A stretch of 64,000 nucleotides of DNA from Myxococcales bacterium (GTDB taxonomy: Bacteria; Myxococcota_A; Polyangia; Haliangiales; Haliangiaceae), in assembly GCA_028287135.1 (NCBI GenBank), contig JAQBQE010000033.1:1-64000 (forward strand), written 5' to 3'. The position numbers and the translations under genes were made by a program. The notes beneath the pieces are model-generated. The model saw only the letters and a list, made by a program, of their open reading frames with translations, made no database searches and was not told where the DNA came from. Positions 52,533 to 61,028 of this stretch are shown here, piece after piece. Numbering within the stretch: the stretch's first letter is position 1; the number at the start of each line of letters is the position of its first letter.

Positions 52533-53440
52533 CCGTTCCCGACTGGCCCGACTGGGTCGCGGCGCAGCTGCCGGCGGGCTACCGCCGGGCGATGCACGCG
52601 ACCGGCACCGAGCACATGCACGTGCTCGAGTGGGGACCTGCGGACGGTCCGGCCGTGCTGCTGATGCACGGCAATCCGACGTGGAGCTTTCTGTGGCGCA
52701 AGGTCGTCGCGGCGATCCGCGCGCGGCGCGGTGGTGACCAGCTCCGGCTGATCGTCCCCGATCTGATCGGACTCGGGTTCTCGAGCAAGCCCGAGCACGA
52801 CGCTCACACGCTCGCGAACCACGCGCGGTGGCTCGGCGACGTCCTCGATCGGATCGCGCCGGGACCGATCGTGATCGCGGCGCAGGACTGGGGCGGACCG
52901 ATCAGCCTGGTCGCGATGGCGAGTCGCACCGATCGGCTGCGCGGGATCGTCCTCGGTAACACCGGCGTCAGTCCGCCGGCGCCGACGTTCAAGCCGACGC
53001 TGTTCCATCGGCTCTCGCAGCTTCCCGTCGCGAGCACCGTGCTGTTCCGCTGGCTCGGGTTTCCGCTCGGCGTGCTGCACACGTCGCAAGGCGATCGCTC
53101 GACGATCCGCGGCGAGGTCGCGAAGGCGTATCGCTGGCCGCTGCGCCGGCGAGCCGATCGCGCGGCGCCGCTCGCACTCGCACGCATGGTCCCCGATCGG
53201 ATCACCGGTCATCCGTCGATCCCGCAGCTCCAGATCGCCAACGATCTGTTCGCGTCCGCGAAGGTGCCGATCTCGATCGTGTGGGGCACCCGCGATCCGA
53301 TCCTCGGGCGCGTGATCAACCACCTCGAGCGACTGCGTCCCGATGCGAAGATCGTACGGACCGAGGCGGGGCACTTCCTCCAGGAAGAAGTCCCCGAGCC
53401 CCTCGCGGACGCGATCCTCGACGTCGCCGGCCGAGCCTGA
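52526..53440 (+). CDS. Haloalkane dehalogenase-like alpha/beta hydrolase
   Basis: A 304-residue alpha/beta hydrolase with the haloalkane dehalogenase signature: H-G-N-P-T-W-S (N50 for halide binding), nucleophile D121 in Q-D-W-G-G followed by the halide-binding W122, acid D257 (W-G-T-R-D-P) and base H283 (A-G-H-F-L). It would hydrolyse a carbon-halogen bond to an alcohol, but close relatives act on other substrates. Starts with TTG at 52526, overlapping the end of the RRM gene; an ATG at 52592 would remove conserved N-terminal sequence. Confidence 0.87.
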   Translation: MVAVPDWPDWVAAQLPAGYRRAMHATGTEHMHVLEWGPADGPAVLLMHGNPTWSFLWRKVVAAIRARRGGDQLRLIVPDLIGLGFSSKPEHDAHTLANHARWLGDVLDRIAPGPIVIAAQDWGGPISLVAMASRTDRLRGIVLGNTGVSPPAPTFKPTLFHRLSQLPVASTVLFRWLGFPLGVLHTSQGDRSTIRGEVAKAYRWPLRRRADRAAPLALARMVPDRITGHPSIPQLQIANDLFASAKVPISIVWGTRDPILGRVINHLERLRPDAKIVRTEAGHFLQEEVPEPLADAILDVAGRA

Positions 53441-53443
53441 ACC

Positions 53444-54286
53444 ATGGCGGCGAAGGAGAAGTTCACTGCCGACGCCGAGGATGCGGGGCTTCGCCTCGAT
53501 CAGGTCCTCGCGAAACGGCTGCCCGGGCTGTCGCGGCGCAAGGCGCGTGCGGTGATCGATCTCGGTGGCGTGTTCGTCGACCGCACGCGCGTGAAGATCG
53601 CGGGCCGGCTCGTCCACAAGGGACAGGTTATCGAGGTGACGATCGGCGGCGCGCTGACCGCGGTCGAACCGCCACCGCCACCGGGGATCGTGTTCGTCGA
53701 CGAGCACCTGATCATCGCCGACAAACCCGCGGGGCTCGTCACCGCACCGACGCCCGAGAGTGATCGCGGTGATCTGCTCGACCAGCTGTCGATCCAGTTC
53801 GGCGAGGTCTACCTCGTTCACCGGATCGATCTCCCGACCAGCGGGCTGCTCGTGTTCGCGCGCACCCGCGATGCGAACAAGAAGCTCGGCGACGCGTTCA
53901 AGGTCCACGACATCGAGCGCGAGTACCGCGCGGTCGCGATCGGCGAGGTCACCGAGAAGTCGATCGATCGTCCGGTCGATGGGAAGCGCGCGGTCACGCA
54001 CATCCGGGTGGTCGAGGCACTCGCCGGCGCAAGCCTGGTCTCGGCGCGGCTCGAGACCGGGCGCACCCATCAGATTCGCCTGCACCTCGCGGGTGAGGGC
54101 ACGCCGATCGCGGGCGACACCCAGCATGGTGGCGAGCGCAGCCGGACGTTCGTGCCGCGCGCGCCGCGGCTCGCGCTGCACGCCGCCGTGCTCGGCTTCG
54201 TCCATCCCGCGACCGGCGAGCGCGTGCGGTTCGAGTCGCCGATGCCCGCGGATCTTGCGGCCTGGATCGCGCGGTTGCGGACCTAG
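53444..54286 (+). CDS. RluA-family pseudouridine synthase with S4 domain
   Basis: A 280-residue pseudouridine synthase: an S4 RNA-binding domain (residues about 14-70), then the RluA core with catalytic D129 in V-H-R-I-D-L-P-T-S-G and a later E-T-G-R-T-H-Q-I-R-L-H-L. Converts uridine to pseudouridine in rRNA or tRNA (RluC/RluD-like or TruC; the exact target is not readable). Starts 3 bases after the preceding stop. Cytoplasmic. Confidence 0.93.
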   Translation: MAAKEKFTADAEDAGLRLDQVLAKRLPGLSRRKARAVIDLGGVFVDRTRVKIAGRLVHKGQVIEVTIGGALTAVEPPPPPGIVFVDEHLIIADKPAGLVTAPTPESDRGDLLDQLSIQFGEVYLVHRIDLPTSGLLVFARTRDANKKLGDAFKVHDIEREYRAVAIGEVTEKSIDRPVDGKRAVTHIRVVEALAGASLVSARLETGRTHQIRLHLAGEGTPIAGDTQHGGERSRTFVPRAPRLALHAAVLGFVHPATGERVRFESPMPADLAAWIARLRT

Positions 54287-54589
54287 CTAGACGTCGTCGT
54301 CGACGTGGACCGCCGAAAACGTCCACGCCTTGACGACCGCAGCGCGGCCCGCGAGCTCGTCGAACACTCCCGTCATCGCCGGGAGCTGCGCGAGCGCATT
54401 CCACGCCTCGATCGAAGCCGCGGTGATCACGATCGAGAGGTCCCAGCGCGCAGCGCTGTCATCGGCCGGTAATCCGACAACGACATCCGCACCGGCGGAG
54501 ATCAGCTGCGCGCGCAACATCTCGGCGAGCTCGCCGCGCGTTCCGACCTCGTCGTCGAGGAGCTTGACGAAGCAGAAGCGCTGGATCAC
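54287..54589 (-). CDS. Dabb-like stress-responsive barrel protein
   Basis: A 100-residue protein resembling the Dabb (dimeric alpha/beta-barrel) stress-responsive family: V-I-Q-R-F-C-F-V-K-L at the N-terminus, D-L-S-I-V-I-T-A-A-S in the core and V-V-K-A-W-T-F-S at the C-terminus. GTG at 54589 is the only sensible start. Divergent from the SecD-like lipoprotein gene 27 bp away. Ligand or reaction unknown. Confidence 0.65.
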   Translation of the reverse strand: MIQRFCFVKLLDDEVGTRGELAEMLRAQLISAGADVVVGLPADDSAARWDLSIVITAASIEAWNALAQLPAMTGVFDELAGRAAVVKAWTFSAVHVDDDV

Positions 54590-54616
54590 GACGCGAGCGT
54601 ACCGTATGAAGGCGTC

Positions 54617-55969
54617 GTGAACAGAGTCCTGGGGTGGGTGTGCGGAGTGGTTCTCCTGGTCGCCTGCGGCAGCAGCTCGAGGCAGCCGCCCGTCAAGCTC
54701 GACGAGCAGAAGGCCCGCGTGCGCACGGTCTACAGCATCGATCTCGACGCGCTGCTGGACGACAAGGCGGCGGCGCTGAAGGTCGACCTCGAGCAGATGT
54801 TCGCGGATCGGAAGATCGCGGCTGTCGTCACGACGTCGGCGACGAAGCCCGGCGGCGTGATCGTGGCTCCGGCGACCGCGTCGTCCGTGAGCGCGATCGC
54901 CGACATCGTTGGTGCCGAGTACGCGGATACGGTGGCGTCGGTTCCGTGTGATGCCTCGGGTCCGGTCGGGCTCTGCTTCGCGCTCTCGGCGGGCCATGCC
55001 TCCGCGGTCAGGAAGGCGGCCCTGGGCCAGGCGATCTCCGTGATCCAGGCGCGACTCGCCGCTCGCGGTGTAGCGGGCGCGACCGTCGCTGCGTCGGACG
55101 AGCAGATCGTCATCGAGCTGCCGGGCATGGCCCCCGACGAGATGTCGGAGGTCAAGGGGCTGATCGCGCGCACCGGAACGCTCCAGTTCAAGGTCGTCGA
55201 CGATGGTGCGCCGTTCATGCTGAAGCTGTTCCGGCAGGTCGGTGCCGACGGCAAGGCAGGCGACCCCACGGACCCCGCCGCGATCGACAACGGAGTCCGG
55301 GCCGACATCGATCAGTGGCACCCCGAGGACCACAGCGCCGCGATTCACACCGACTACTACCTGCGCGCCGCCGACCGGACGCAGTCGTTGCCGCTCGAGG
55401 TGGCCCGCAAGCTCAGGTGCGGAAGGCTCGACGCGACCGCGCCCTCCGTGCTGTGCGAGCTCCCGGGGAGGCACGCCATCCAGCTCTACCTCGACCAGCT
55501 CGCGACGGCGGACCCGAGCTTCCGCGTGCCTTCCGATCGACAGATCGGCTACGAGCTCCTCGATCTCGATGCGCGCGGCGAGCGGTGGTGGCGCACGTAT
55601 TACCTCGAGCGCCTGCCCGCGCTGACCGGTGCCGAGATCAGCGATGCGTCGGCGGCGGTCGATCCGAGCACGAAGCGGGAGATCGTCCTGCTCACGTTCG
55701 ACCGCGACGGCACGCGCAGGTTCGCGGAGCTGACGGCGCGGATCGTCGGGAAGAAGCTCGCCACGGTGCTCGACCAGCGGATCATGAGCGCACCGATCGT
55801 CCTCGGCGAGATCCGTGGCGGCCGGGCGTCGATCACGATGTCGGGAGAGATCGCGGCGAACCGCGCGCAGGATGCCGCAGAGCTCGCGACGGTGCTGAAG
55901 GCCGGCGCACTCCCCGCGCCGATCGTCGAGGAATCCGTCGAGGAACTGCCGGCGGCCAGCGCTCGCTAG
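54617..55969 (+). CDS. Free-standing SecD-head-like lipoprotein
   Basis: A 450-residue predicted lipoprotein (signal to L-L-V-A-C, about residue 17). The mature sequence resembles the large periplasmic head of SecD: V-Y-S-I-D-L-D near the start, G-T-L-Q-F-K-V-V-D-D-G-A-P-F in the middle, L-L-T-F-D-R-D-G-T-R-R-F-A-E-L-T and D-Q-R-I-M-S-A-P-I-V-L at the C-terminal part. No transmembrane helices for the SecD pore follow. It may bind exported proteins on the outer face of the membrane without the Sec channel part. GTG start at 54617. Confidence 0.72.
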   Translation: MNRVLGWVCGVVLLVACGSSSRQPPVKLDEQKARVRTVYSIDLDALLDDKAAALKVDLEQMFADRKIAAVVTTSATKPGGVIVAPATASSVSAIADIVGAEYADTVASVPCDASGPVGLCFALSAGHASAVRKAALGQAISVIQARLAARGVAGATVAASDEQIVIELPGMAPDEMSEVKGLIARTGTLQFKVVDDGAPFMLKLFRQVGADGKAGDPTDPAAIDNGVRADIDQWHPEDHSAAIHTDYYLRAADRTQSLPLEVARKLRCGRLDATAPSVLCELPGRHAIQLYLDQLATADPSFRVPSDRQIGYELLDLDARGERWWRTYYLERLPALTGAEISDASAAVDPSTKREIVLLTFDRDGTRRFAELTARIVGKKLATVLDQRIMSAPIVLGEIRGGRASITMSGEIAANRAQDAAELATVLKAGALPAPIVEESVEELPAASAR

Positions 55970-56015
55970 AAACCTGTAGCTCGTAGGCGTAGGCGTAGAC
56001 GGCGTGCGCAAGCTT

Positions 56016-56043
56016 GTCAGCGGCGCTGCGTCAGCGGCGCTGC
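56016..56043. repeat. Tandem 14-mer, two copies
   Basis: GTCAGCGGCGCTGC occurs twice head to tail in the gap after the SecD-like gene. Each copy contains the small palindrome AGCGGCGCT; function unknown. Confidence 0.6.
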
Positions 56044-56116
56044 ATCCGGCCCACACACAAGTGCTGACCGGCGCCTCTCGATGGAGCAGCTTGGCGCTCG
56101 CCTACGCCTCTCCAGG

Positions 56117-56950
56117 TCACGGCGCCAGGCTCGACAGCAGGTAGGTCGGCACGATCGTGGACCGGCCATCCCATCGGGACACCCCGGCGAGCAGTGCGCA
56201 CTCGATGCCTGCGGCGAGCGCAGCCGCGATGTCGGTCTCGAGCTGATCGCCGATCATCACGACGCGATCGCGGCCGAGGCGGCGCTTGCCCTCGAGCAGC
56301 AGGTGCCGTGACGGCTTGCCGAGCCGGTCGAACACGAGGTTCGCGGTCGGGAACCGGCGTGCGAGCGCGGCCTCGATCAGCAGCGCCATCGCGCCGGCGG
56401 TGAACCCGAGCTCGCCACCGCCCTTGGGATAGACGAGGTCGGGATTCGGCAGCACGAGCGCCGGGCGGCGACCCGCTTCGATCGCCCGAACGATCGCGGA
56501 CAGGGTCAGCTCGATGCCCTCGAGGAACGGGGTGCCGGCGTCATCGCAGATCGCGACGGCATCGATCTGCATCCCCGGCGCGAGCGCGATCGGGATGCCG
56601 CCACCTTCGGTGACGTACGCGTACGAGTCCGGGGTGCCGAGCACGACGGTGCGGGCACCGGCGAGCCCGCGCTCGCGGAAGTAGCCGGGGAGGAGACTTC
56701 CGGAAGTGACGATCCGCGACGCGGGGATCTCGAGGCCAAAGCTCGCGAACCTGCCCACGTAGGTGGCCGGGGTCCGTGAGGCGTCGTTGGTGACGACCGC
56801 GTACGGCACCTCCTTGCGGTTGAGCTCGCCGATCAGCTCCTTGGCGCCGGGCAGGGCGCCGACCGCGTCGACGAGGACTCCGTAGGCGTCGAGCAGCACA
56901 CCGTCGTGGGATGCGAGCAGCTCGGGGATCGTGGTCGGTCGTGGGTCCAC
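56117..56950 (-). CDS. HAD-IIA family phosphatase
   Basis: A 277-residue HAD hydrolase of subfamily IIA (PGP/NagD/UmpH type, cap C2a): motif I L-L-D-A-Y-G-V-L (the Asp before Ala is the nucleophile), motif III Lys in L-G-K-P-S, motif [12 protein letters not shown]. The middle part is the alpha/beta cap with V-L-G-T-P-D-S-Y. Dephosphorylates a small metabolite such as a nucleotide or a glycolate derivative. GTG at 56950, 33 bp from the start of the divergent thyA. Confidence 0.88.
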   Translation of the reverse strand: MDPRPTTIPELLASHDGVLLDAYGVLVDAVGALPGAKELIGELNRKEVPYAVVTNDASRTPATYVGRFASFGLEIPASRIVTSGSLLPGYFRERGLAGARTVVLGTPDSYAYVTEGGGIPIALAPGMQIDAVAICDDAGTPFLEGIELTLSAIVRAIEAGRRPALVLPNPDLVYPKGGGELGFTAGAMALLIEAALARRFPTANLVFDRLGKPSRHLLLEGKRRLGRDRVVMIGDQLETDIAAALAAGIECALLAGVSRWDGRSTIVPTYLLSSLAP

Positions 56951-56983
56951 GCCGGGATCATACGGCGGTGCTATACGAAGGCG

Positions 56984-57775
56984 ATGCGGCCGTACCTGGA
57001 TCTCCTTCGCAATGTGCTCGAGCACGGCGAGCGCCGGACCGATCGCACCGGAACCGGCACGATCTCGCTGTTCGGCGCCCAGACCCGGTACGATCTCCGC
57101 GAGGGCTTCCCGCTGGTCACCACCAAGAAGGTGCTGTTCCCGGCGGTCGTGCGCGAGCTGCTGTGGTTCCTCCGCGGATCGACCAACATCAACGACGACC
57201 TCAAGCAGCACACGCCGATCTGGGACGCGTGGGCCGACGAGGCCGGCGAGCTCGGGCCGATCTACGGCTATCAGTGGCGTCATTGGGGCGCGTCCGAGGG
57301 CGGTACGGGGATCGATCAGATCAGCGAGGCGATCGCGACGATCAAGACCAACCCGATGTCACGGCGGATCATCGTCAGCGCGTGGAATGTCGCGGACATA
57401 CCGAAGATGAAGCTGCCGCCGTGCCACGCGTTGTTCCAGTTCTACGTCCACGAGAGCTTTCTCGACTGCCAGCTCTATCAGCGCAGCGCGGATCTCGCGC
57501 TCGGCGTGCCGTTCAACATCGCGAGCTATGCGCTGCTGATGTCGATGATCGCGCAGGAGTGCGGGCTGACGCCGCGGCACTTCGTGCACACGCTCGGCGA
57601 TGCGCACATCTATCTCAATCACGTCGAGGGCGTGAAGACGCAGCTGACGCGGACGCCGCATGCGCTGCCGAGGCTCGTGCTCGCCCACAAGCCGGCGCTC
57701 GAGATGACGTTCGAGGACATCGCGCTCGAGGGCTACACCCACGACGCGTTCATCAAGTTCCCGGTCGCGGTCTGA
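56984..57775 (+). CDS. thyA: Thymidylate synthase
   Basis: A 263-residue ThyA converting dUMP and methylene-tetrahydrofolate to dTMP and dihydrofolate. Catalytic C147 in L-P-P-C-H, with R-I-I-V-S-A-W-N before it, Q-L-Y-Q-R-S-A-D for nucleotide binding and [10 protein letters not shown] near the end. Length matches E. coli ThyA (264). Convergent with folA, which recycles its product; the two stops are adjacent. Confidence 0.97.
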   Translation: MRPYLDLLRNVLEHGERRTDRTGTGTISLFGAQTRYDLREGFPLVTTKKVLFPAVVRELLWFLRGSTNINDDLKQHTPIWDAWADEAGELGPIYGYQWRHWGASEGGTGIDQISEAIATIKTNPMSRRIIVSAWNVADIPKMKLPPCHALFQFYVHESFLDCQLYQRSADLALGVPFNIASYALLMSMIAQECGLTPRHFVHTLGDAHIYLNHVEGVKTQLTRTPHALPRLVLAHKPALEMTFEDIALEGYTHDAFIKFPVAV

Positions 57776-58300
57776 TCAGCGCGCGAGGCGCTCGATGCGG
57801 TAGCGAACGTGGTTGTCCTCGTCGCGCAGCGCGCCGTCCCACGGCGTTGGCTTGAAGCCCATCGCATCGAGGTCCGGGATCACGGTGTCACAGCCAAACC
57901 GGCCCTCGACGCGGGTCAGGTAGACATGGCGGAGCTGCGGGTGGACGAGCGCCTCGCGAAAGATCTGCGAACCGCCGACCACGAACGTGGCCGCGATGCC
58001 GGGCGTCCCGCTCGCCACGGCGAGGGCATCATCGAGCGATCGGGCTGCGCCGACACCCTCGGGAGCAATCAGGGTGCTCCGCGAGATCACGATGTTGAGC
58101 CGGCGCGGCAGCGGGCGCGCGGCGACCTCGGCGCTCTCCCACGTGCGGCGACCCATGATGATCGCGTTGCGGGTGCCCTCGGGAGACTCGCTGGTCAGCC
58201 GTTTGAAATGGGCGAGGTCGCCCTTCAGCTTCGGCCACGGCAGTGCGCTGGCCTTGCCGATACCCCAGTCGAGATCCGCAGCAACGACGATGTCGAACAC
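57776..58300 (-). CDS. folA: Dihydrofolate reductase
   Basis: A 174-residue dihydrofolate reductase: V-V-A-A-D-L-D-W-G-I-G-K at the N-terminus, L-P-W-P-K-L-K-G-D-L-A-H-F-K with the active-site acid on this loop, M-G-R-R-T-W-E-S, then V-V-G-G-S-Q-I for NADPH binding. Reduces the dihydrofolate made by ThyA. Tail-to-tail with thyA. Confidence 0.95.
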   Translation of the reverse strand: MFDIVVAADLDWGIGKASALPWPKLKGDLAHFKRLTSESPEGTRNAIIMGRRTWESAEVAARPLPRRLNIVISRSTLIAPEGVGAARSLDDALAVASGTPGIAATFVVGGSQIFREALVHPQLRHVYLTRVEGRFGCDTVIPDLDAMGFKPTPWDGALRDEDNHVRYRIERLAR

Positions 58301-58337
58301 GCGCGGAAGCTACCATCAGATCGTGTAGGTTCGCCGC

Positions 58338-58607
58338 GTGGCGACTGTGGTGTTCACGCCGAATCTGCGGCGGCATGTCGAGTGTGCGACGGAGACGGTA
58401 GAGGGCTCGACGGTACGCGCCGTGCTCGACGTCGTGTTCGCGCAGAACCCACGGCTGCGCGGCTACGTGCTGGACGACCAGGATGGGCTGCGGCGTCACA
58501 TGTCCGTGTTCGTCGATGGTGAGCAAATCACGGATCGCGAGCACCTGTCGGATCCCGTTCGCCCGGCGAGCGAGGTCTACGTCATGCAAGCACTCTCTGG
58601 AGGCTGA
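58338..58607 (+). CDS. MoaD/ThiS-like ubiquitin-fold protein
   Basis: An 89-residue protein with the beta-grasp (ubiquitin) fold of MoaD/ThiS: V-V-F-T-P-N-L at the start, S-V-F-V-D-G-E, and a C-terminal S-G-G. The terminal Gly-Gly is needed for thiocarboxylate or isopeptide chemistry. No MoaE, ThiF or thiazole gene is nearby; the next gene is a BNR-type propeller, a pairing seen in other bacteria whose function is not established. GTG start at 58338. Confidence 0.85.
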   Translation: MATVVFTPNLRRHVECATETVEGSTVRAVLDVVFAQNPRLRGYVLDDQDGLRRHMSVFVDGEQITDREHLSDPVRPASEVYVMQALSGG

Positions 58608-58610
58608 ATC

Positions 58611-59705
58611 GTGCACACGCTGCTGATCTCGACGCGCAAGGGTCTGTTCGAGGCTGAGGCAACGGGTGGCTCGTATGGCGTCACCCGCGGTCACTTCATC
58701 GGTGACAACGTGACGATCGCGATGGCCGACCCGCGCGGCGGCTGGTACGCGGCGCTGGATCACGGTCACTTCGGCGTCAAGCTCCACCGCTCCGACGACA
58801 AGGGCGCGACGTGGACCGAGATCGCGACGCCGGCCTATCCCAAGCAGCCCGAGGGCGTGGTCGAGAAGAACTTCTGGGGCAAGGAGCGCACGTGGGCGAC
58901 CGCGCTGATCTGGTCGCTCGCCCCCGCGCTCGACAAGGACGGTGCGCTGTGGTGCGGCACGATCCCGGGCGGCTTGTTCCGCTCCGAGGATCGCGGCGCG
59001 ACCTGGGCCATCGTCGAGAGCTTGTGGTTCCACGAGCAGCGCCCGAAGTGGGGCGGCGGCGGCAAGGACGACGCGGGGATTCACTCGATCTGCGTCGATC
59101 CGCGCGATCCGAGGACGGTCGTCGTCGGCGTCAGCATCGGCGGCGTGTGGCGAACCCGCGATGCCGGTGCGACGTGGACCAACACCGCGCATGGGATGCG
59201 CGCGGAGTACGTGCCGCCCGAGCTGACCCGCGATGGCATCGCGCAGGACGTTCACTGCCTGGTGCAGTGCGCGTCGGACCCGACGGCGTGGTGGGTGCAG
59301 CACCACAACGGCATCTTCCGGTCGACCGATGACATGGCGACGTGGACCGAGGTCGAGAACGCCAGGCCGTCGGTGTTCGGATTCCCGGTCGTCGTCGATC
59401 CCAGTGATCCGAACACCGCGTGGTTCGCTCCGGCGATCAAGGACGAGAAGCGGATCCCGGTCGACGGCAAGCTCGTGATCTCGCGGACCCGCGATGGGGG
59501 CCAGTCGTTCGAGTCGCTGTCGAAGGGGCTGCCGGACGCGTTCGCCTATGACCTCGTCTATCGCCATGGACTGGCGCTCGCACCCGACGGCGTCCTCGCG
59601 TTCGGCTCGACCACGGGCAACGTGTTCGCGAGCCCCGATCGCGGCGAGAGCTGGAACGTCGTCTCGAACTACCTGCCGCCGGTCCACGCCGTGACGTTCG
59701 CGTGA
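58611..59705 (+). CDS. BNR-type beta-propeller (sialidase-like) protein
   Basis: A 364-residue protein with BNR/Asp-box repeats (S-D-D-K-G-A-T-W, S-E-D-R-G-A-T-W, T-R-D-A-G-A-T-W, T-R-D-G-G-Q-S-F, S-P-D-R-G-E-S-W) forming a six-bladed propeller. There is no signal peptide, so it is cytoplasmic, and the catalytic residues of true sialidases are not evident. GTG at 58611 with GGAGG 9 bases upstream. Coupled in an operon between the MoaD/ThiS-like gene (3-bp gap) and an SDR gene (overlap). Confidence 0.85.
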   Translation: MHTLLISTRKGLFEAEATGGSYGVTRGHFIGDNVTIAMADPRGGWYAALDHGHFGVKLHRSDDKGATWTEIATPAYPKQPEGVVEKNFWGKERTWATALIWSLAPALDKDGALWCGTIPGGLFRSEDRGATWAIVESLWFHEQRPKWGGGGKDDAGIHSICVDPRDPRTVVVGVSIGGVWRTRDAGATWTNTAHGMRAEYVPPELTRDGIAQDVHCLVQCASDPTAWWVQHHNGIFRSTDDMATWTEVENARPSVFGFPVVVDPSDPNTAWFAPAIKDEKRIPVDGKLVISRTRDGGQSFESLSKGLPDAFAYDLVYRHGLALAPDGVLAFGSTTGNVFASPDRGESWNVVSNYLPPVHAVTFA

Positions 59706-60496
59706 GCGCGACGCCGGGCACCGTCGCGGTCGTCACCGGCGCAGGCCGGGGGCTCGGGCGCAAGATCGCCGAGCGGCTCGCGCGCAAGGGCCACCACGTG
59801 ATCGCGACCGACATCGACGAGGGCGCGGCTCATGTCACGGCCGCGGTGGTGGATGGCACCGGCGTGAAGCACGACGTCCGCGACCCCGACAGCCACCGGG
59901 CGGTCGCACGGCTCGCGGCCGAGCGCGGCCCGATCGCGGTGTGGGTCAACAACGCGGGCGTGCTCGCCGTCGGTGACGCGTGGGCGATGGACGACGCGAG
60001 CGTGCGCCGCCAGGTCGAGGTCAATCTCCTCGGGGTGATCTGGGGCTGCAACGCCGCGATCGGTGGGATGACCGAGGGCACGATCATCAACATCGCATCG
60101 ATGTCGGCGATCAGCCCGACGCCGGGTCTCGCGGTCTACGGCGCCACCAAGCACGGGGTGCTCGGCTTCTCACTGTCGCTCGCGAGCGAGCTTCGACAGG
60201 CAAAGCGGCCGATCACGGTGAGCGCGCTCCTGCCCGCAGCGATCCGCGGTGAGATGACCGATGCCGTCGCGCACGATGCGTCGGCGAGCCTGCTGTTCTC
60301 GAACGGGCCGCTGCTCTCGCTCGACGAGGTCTCCGAGGCCGCGGTCGAGCTGGTCGCGCGACCGAAGCTCGTGCGCACGCTGCCGTCGTATCGCGCGGCG
60401 GTGATCCACCTGCTGCGCCCGTTCCCGGCGATCGGGCTGCCGCTGATCGAGCAGATCGCCAGGCTCGGCCGCAAGCGCCGTCCTGCGGGCTCCTAG
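59702..60496 (+). CDS. Short-chain dehydrogenase/reductase
   Basis: A 264-residue classical SDR: T-G-A-G-R-G-L-G (residues 12-19), N-N-A-G-V near 83-87, catalytic Ser in N-I-A-S-M-S and Y-G-A-T-K. GTG at 59702 overlaps the stop of the propeller gene (GTGA). Ends the three-gene operon. Substrate unknown. Confidence 0.92.
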   Translation: MSATPGTVAVVTGAGRGLGRKIAERLARKGHHVIATDIDEGAAHVTAAVVDGTGVKHDVRDPDSHRAVARLAAERGPIAVWVNNAGVLAVGDAWAMDDASVRRQVEVNLLGVIWGCNAAIGGMTEGTIINIASMSAISPTPGLAVYGATKHGVLGFSLSLASELRQAKRPITVSALLPAAIRGEMTDAVAHDASASLLFSNGPLLSLDEVSEAAVELVARPKLVRTLPSYRAAVIHLLRPFPAIGLPLIEQIARLGRKRRPAGS

Positions 60497-60517
60497 CCGC
60501 AATGCCACTCGGTTAAG

Positions 60518-60569
60518 GTCGTTCGTGCACGTGCACGTCCACGTGCCACGTGCTCGTTCACGTCCACGA
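60518..60569 (+). repeat. Left inverted repeat of the S23-type element
   Basis: A 52-bp sequence dominated by CGTGCACGTGCACGT and CACGTGCTCGT motifs; the reverse complement of the repeat at 60943-60993 with about four mismatches and one indel. Confidence 0.8.
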
Positions 60570-60906
60570 TCATCGGCAGAGCTTGTTCAGCATTCCGACC
60601 ACGCGGACCAAGAGCTGCTTGCCCGCCGACAGGTCCGACTCAGGCACAGCGCCGACCAGCCGGACGACGTCGATGATTGCGCCGCAATCCATCGCTTCGC
60701 CCCGTGCGATCGCGTACCGGTTGCTTCGATCGGCTTCGCTCGTTTTCCCGACAGCTTCCGCGCTGTTCAACCGCACCGCCATCGCGGCTCGCCGCCACTG
60801 ATCGACCAGCGCCGAGTACCCACGCGGCAGGTTTGGGATGGACCTCAACACGAACGCCAGGTGTTCGATCCACATTGATAGACGCAAGCTTCTCGTAGTC
60901 GAGCAT
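60570..60906 (-). pseudogene. Four-helix-bundle (S23/IVP) protein, frameshifted
   Basis: The remains of a four-helix-bundle protein of the kind encoded by 23S rRNA intervening sequences. M-L-D-Y-E-K-L opens at 60906, and the body I-E-H-L-A-F-V-L-R-S-I-P-N-L-P-R-G-Y-S-A-L lies in another frame. In between, V-Y-Q-C is found in a third register, so two single-base deletions (near 60885 and near 60870) explain the break. Later helices still show A-E-A-V-G-K-T-S-E-A-D and Y-A-I-A-R-G-E-A-M. Between inverted repeats; not functional as one protein. Confidence 0.8.
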
Positions 60907-60942
60907 GCCGGACGTATCGGCCGTGCTTCAGCCCGGTTGCTA

Positions 60943-60993
60943 CCGTGGACGTGGACGAGCACGTGACACGTGCACGTGCACGTGCACGACGAC
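60943..60993 (-). repeat. Right inverted repeat of the S23-type element
   Basis: A 51-bp sequence that is the inverted copy of 60518-60569, beginning CCGTGGACGTGG and containing the CGTGCACGTGCACGTGCACG run. Confidence 0.8.
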
Positions 60994-61028
60994 GGAACCC
61001 GCTAACTGACCAGCATTGGCCCTAGCGG

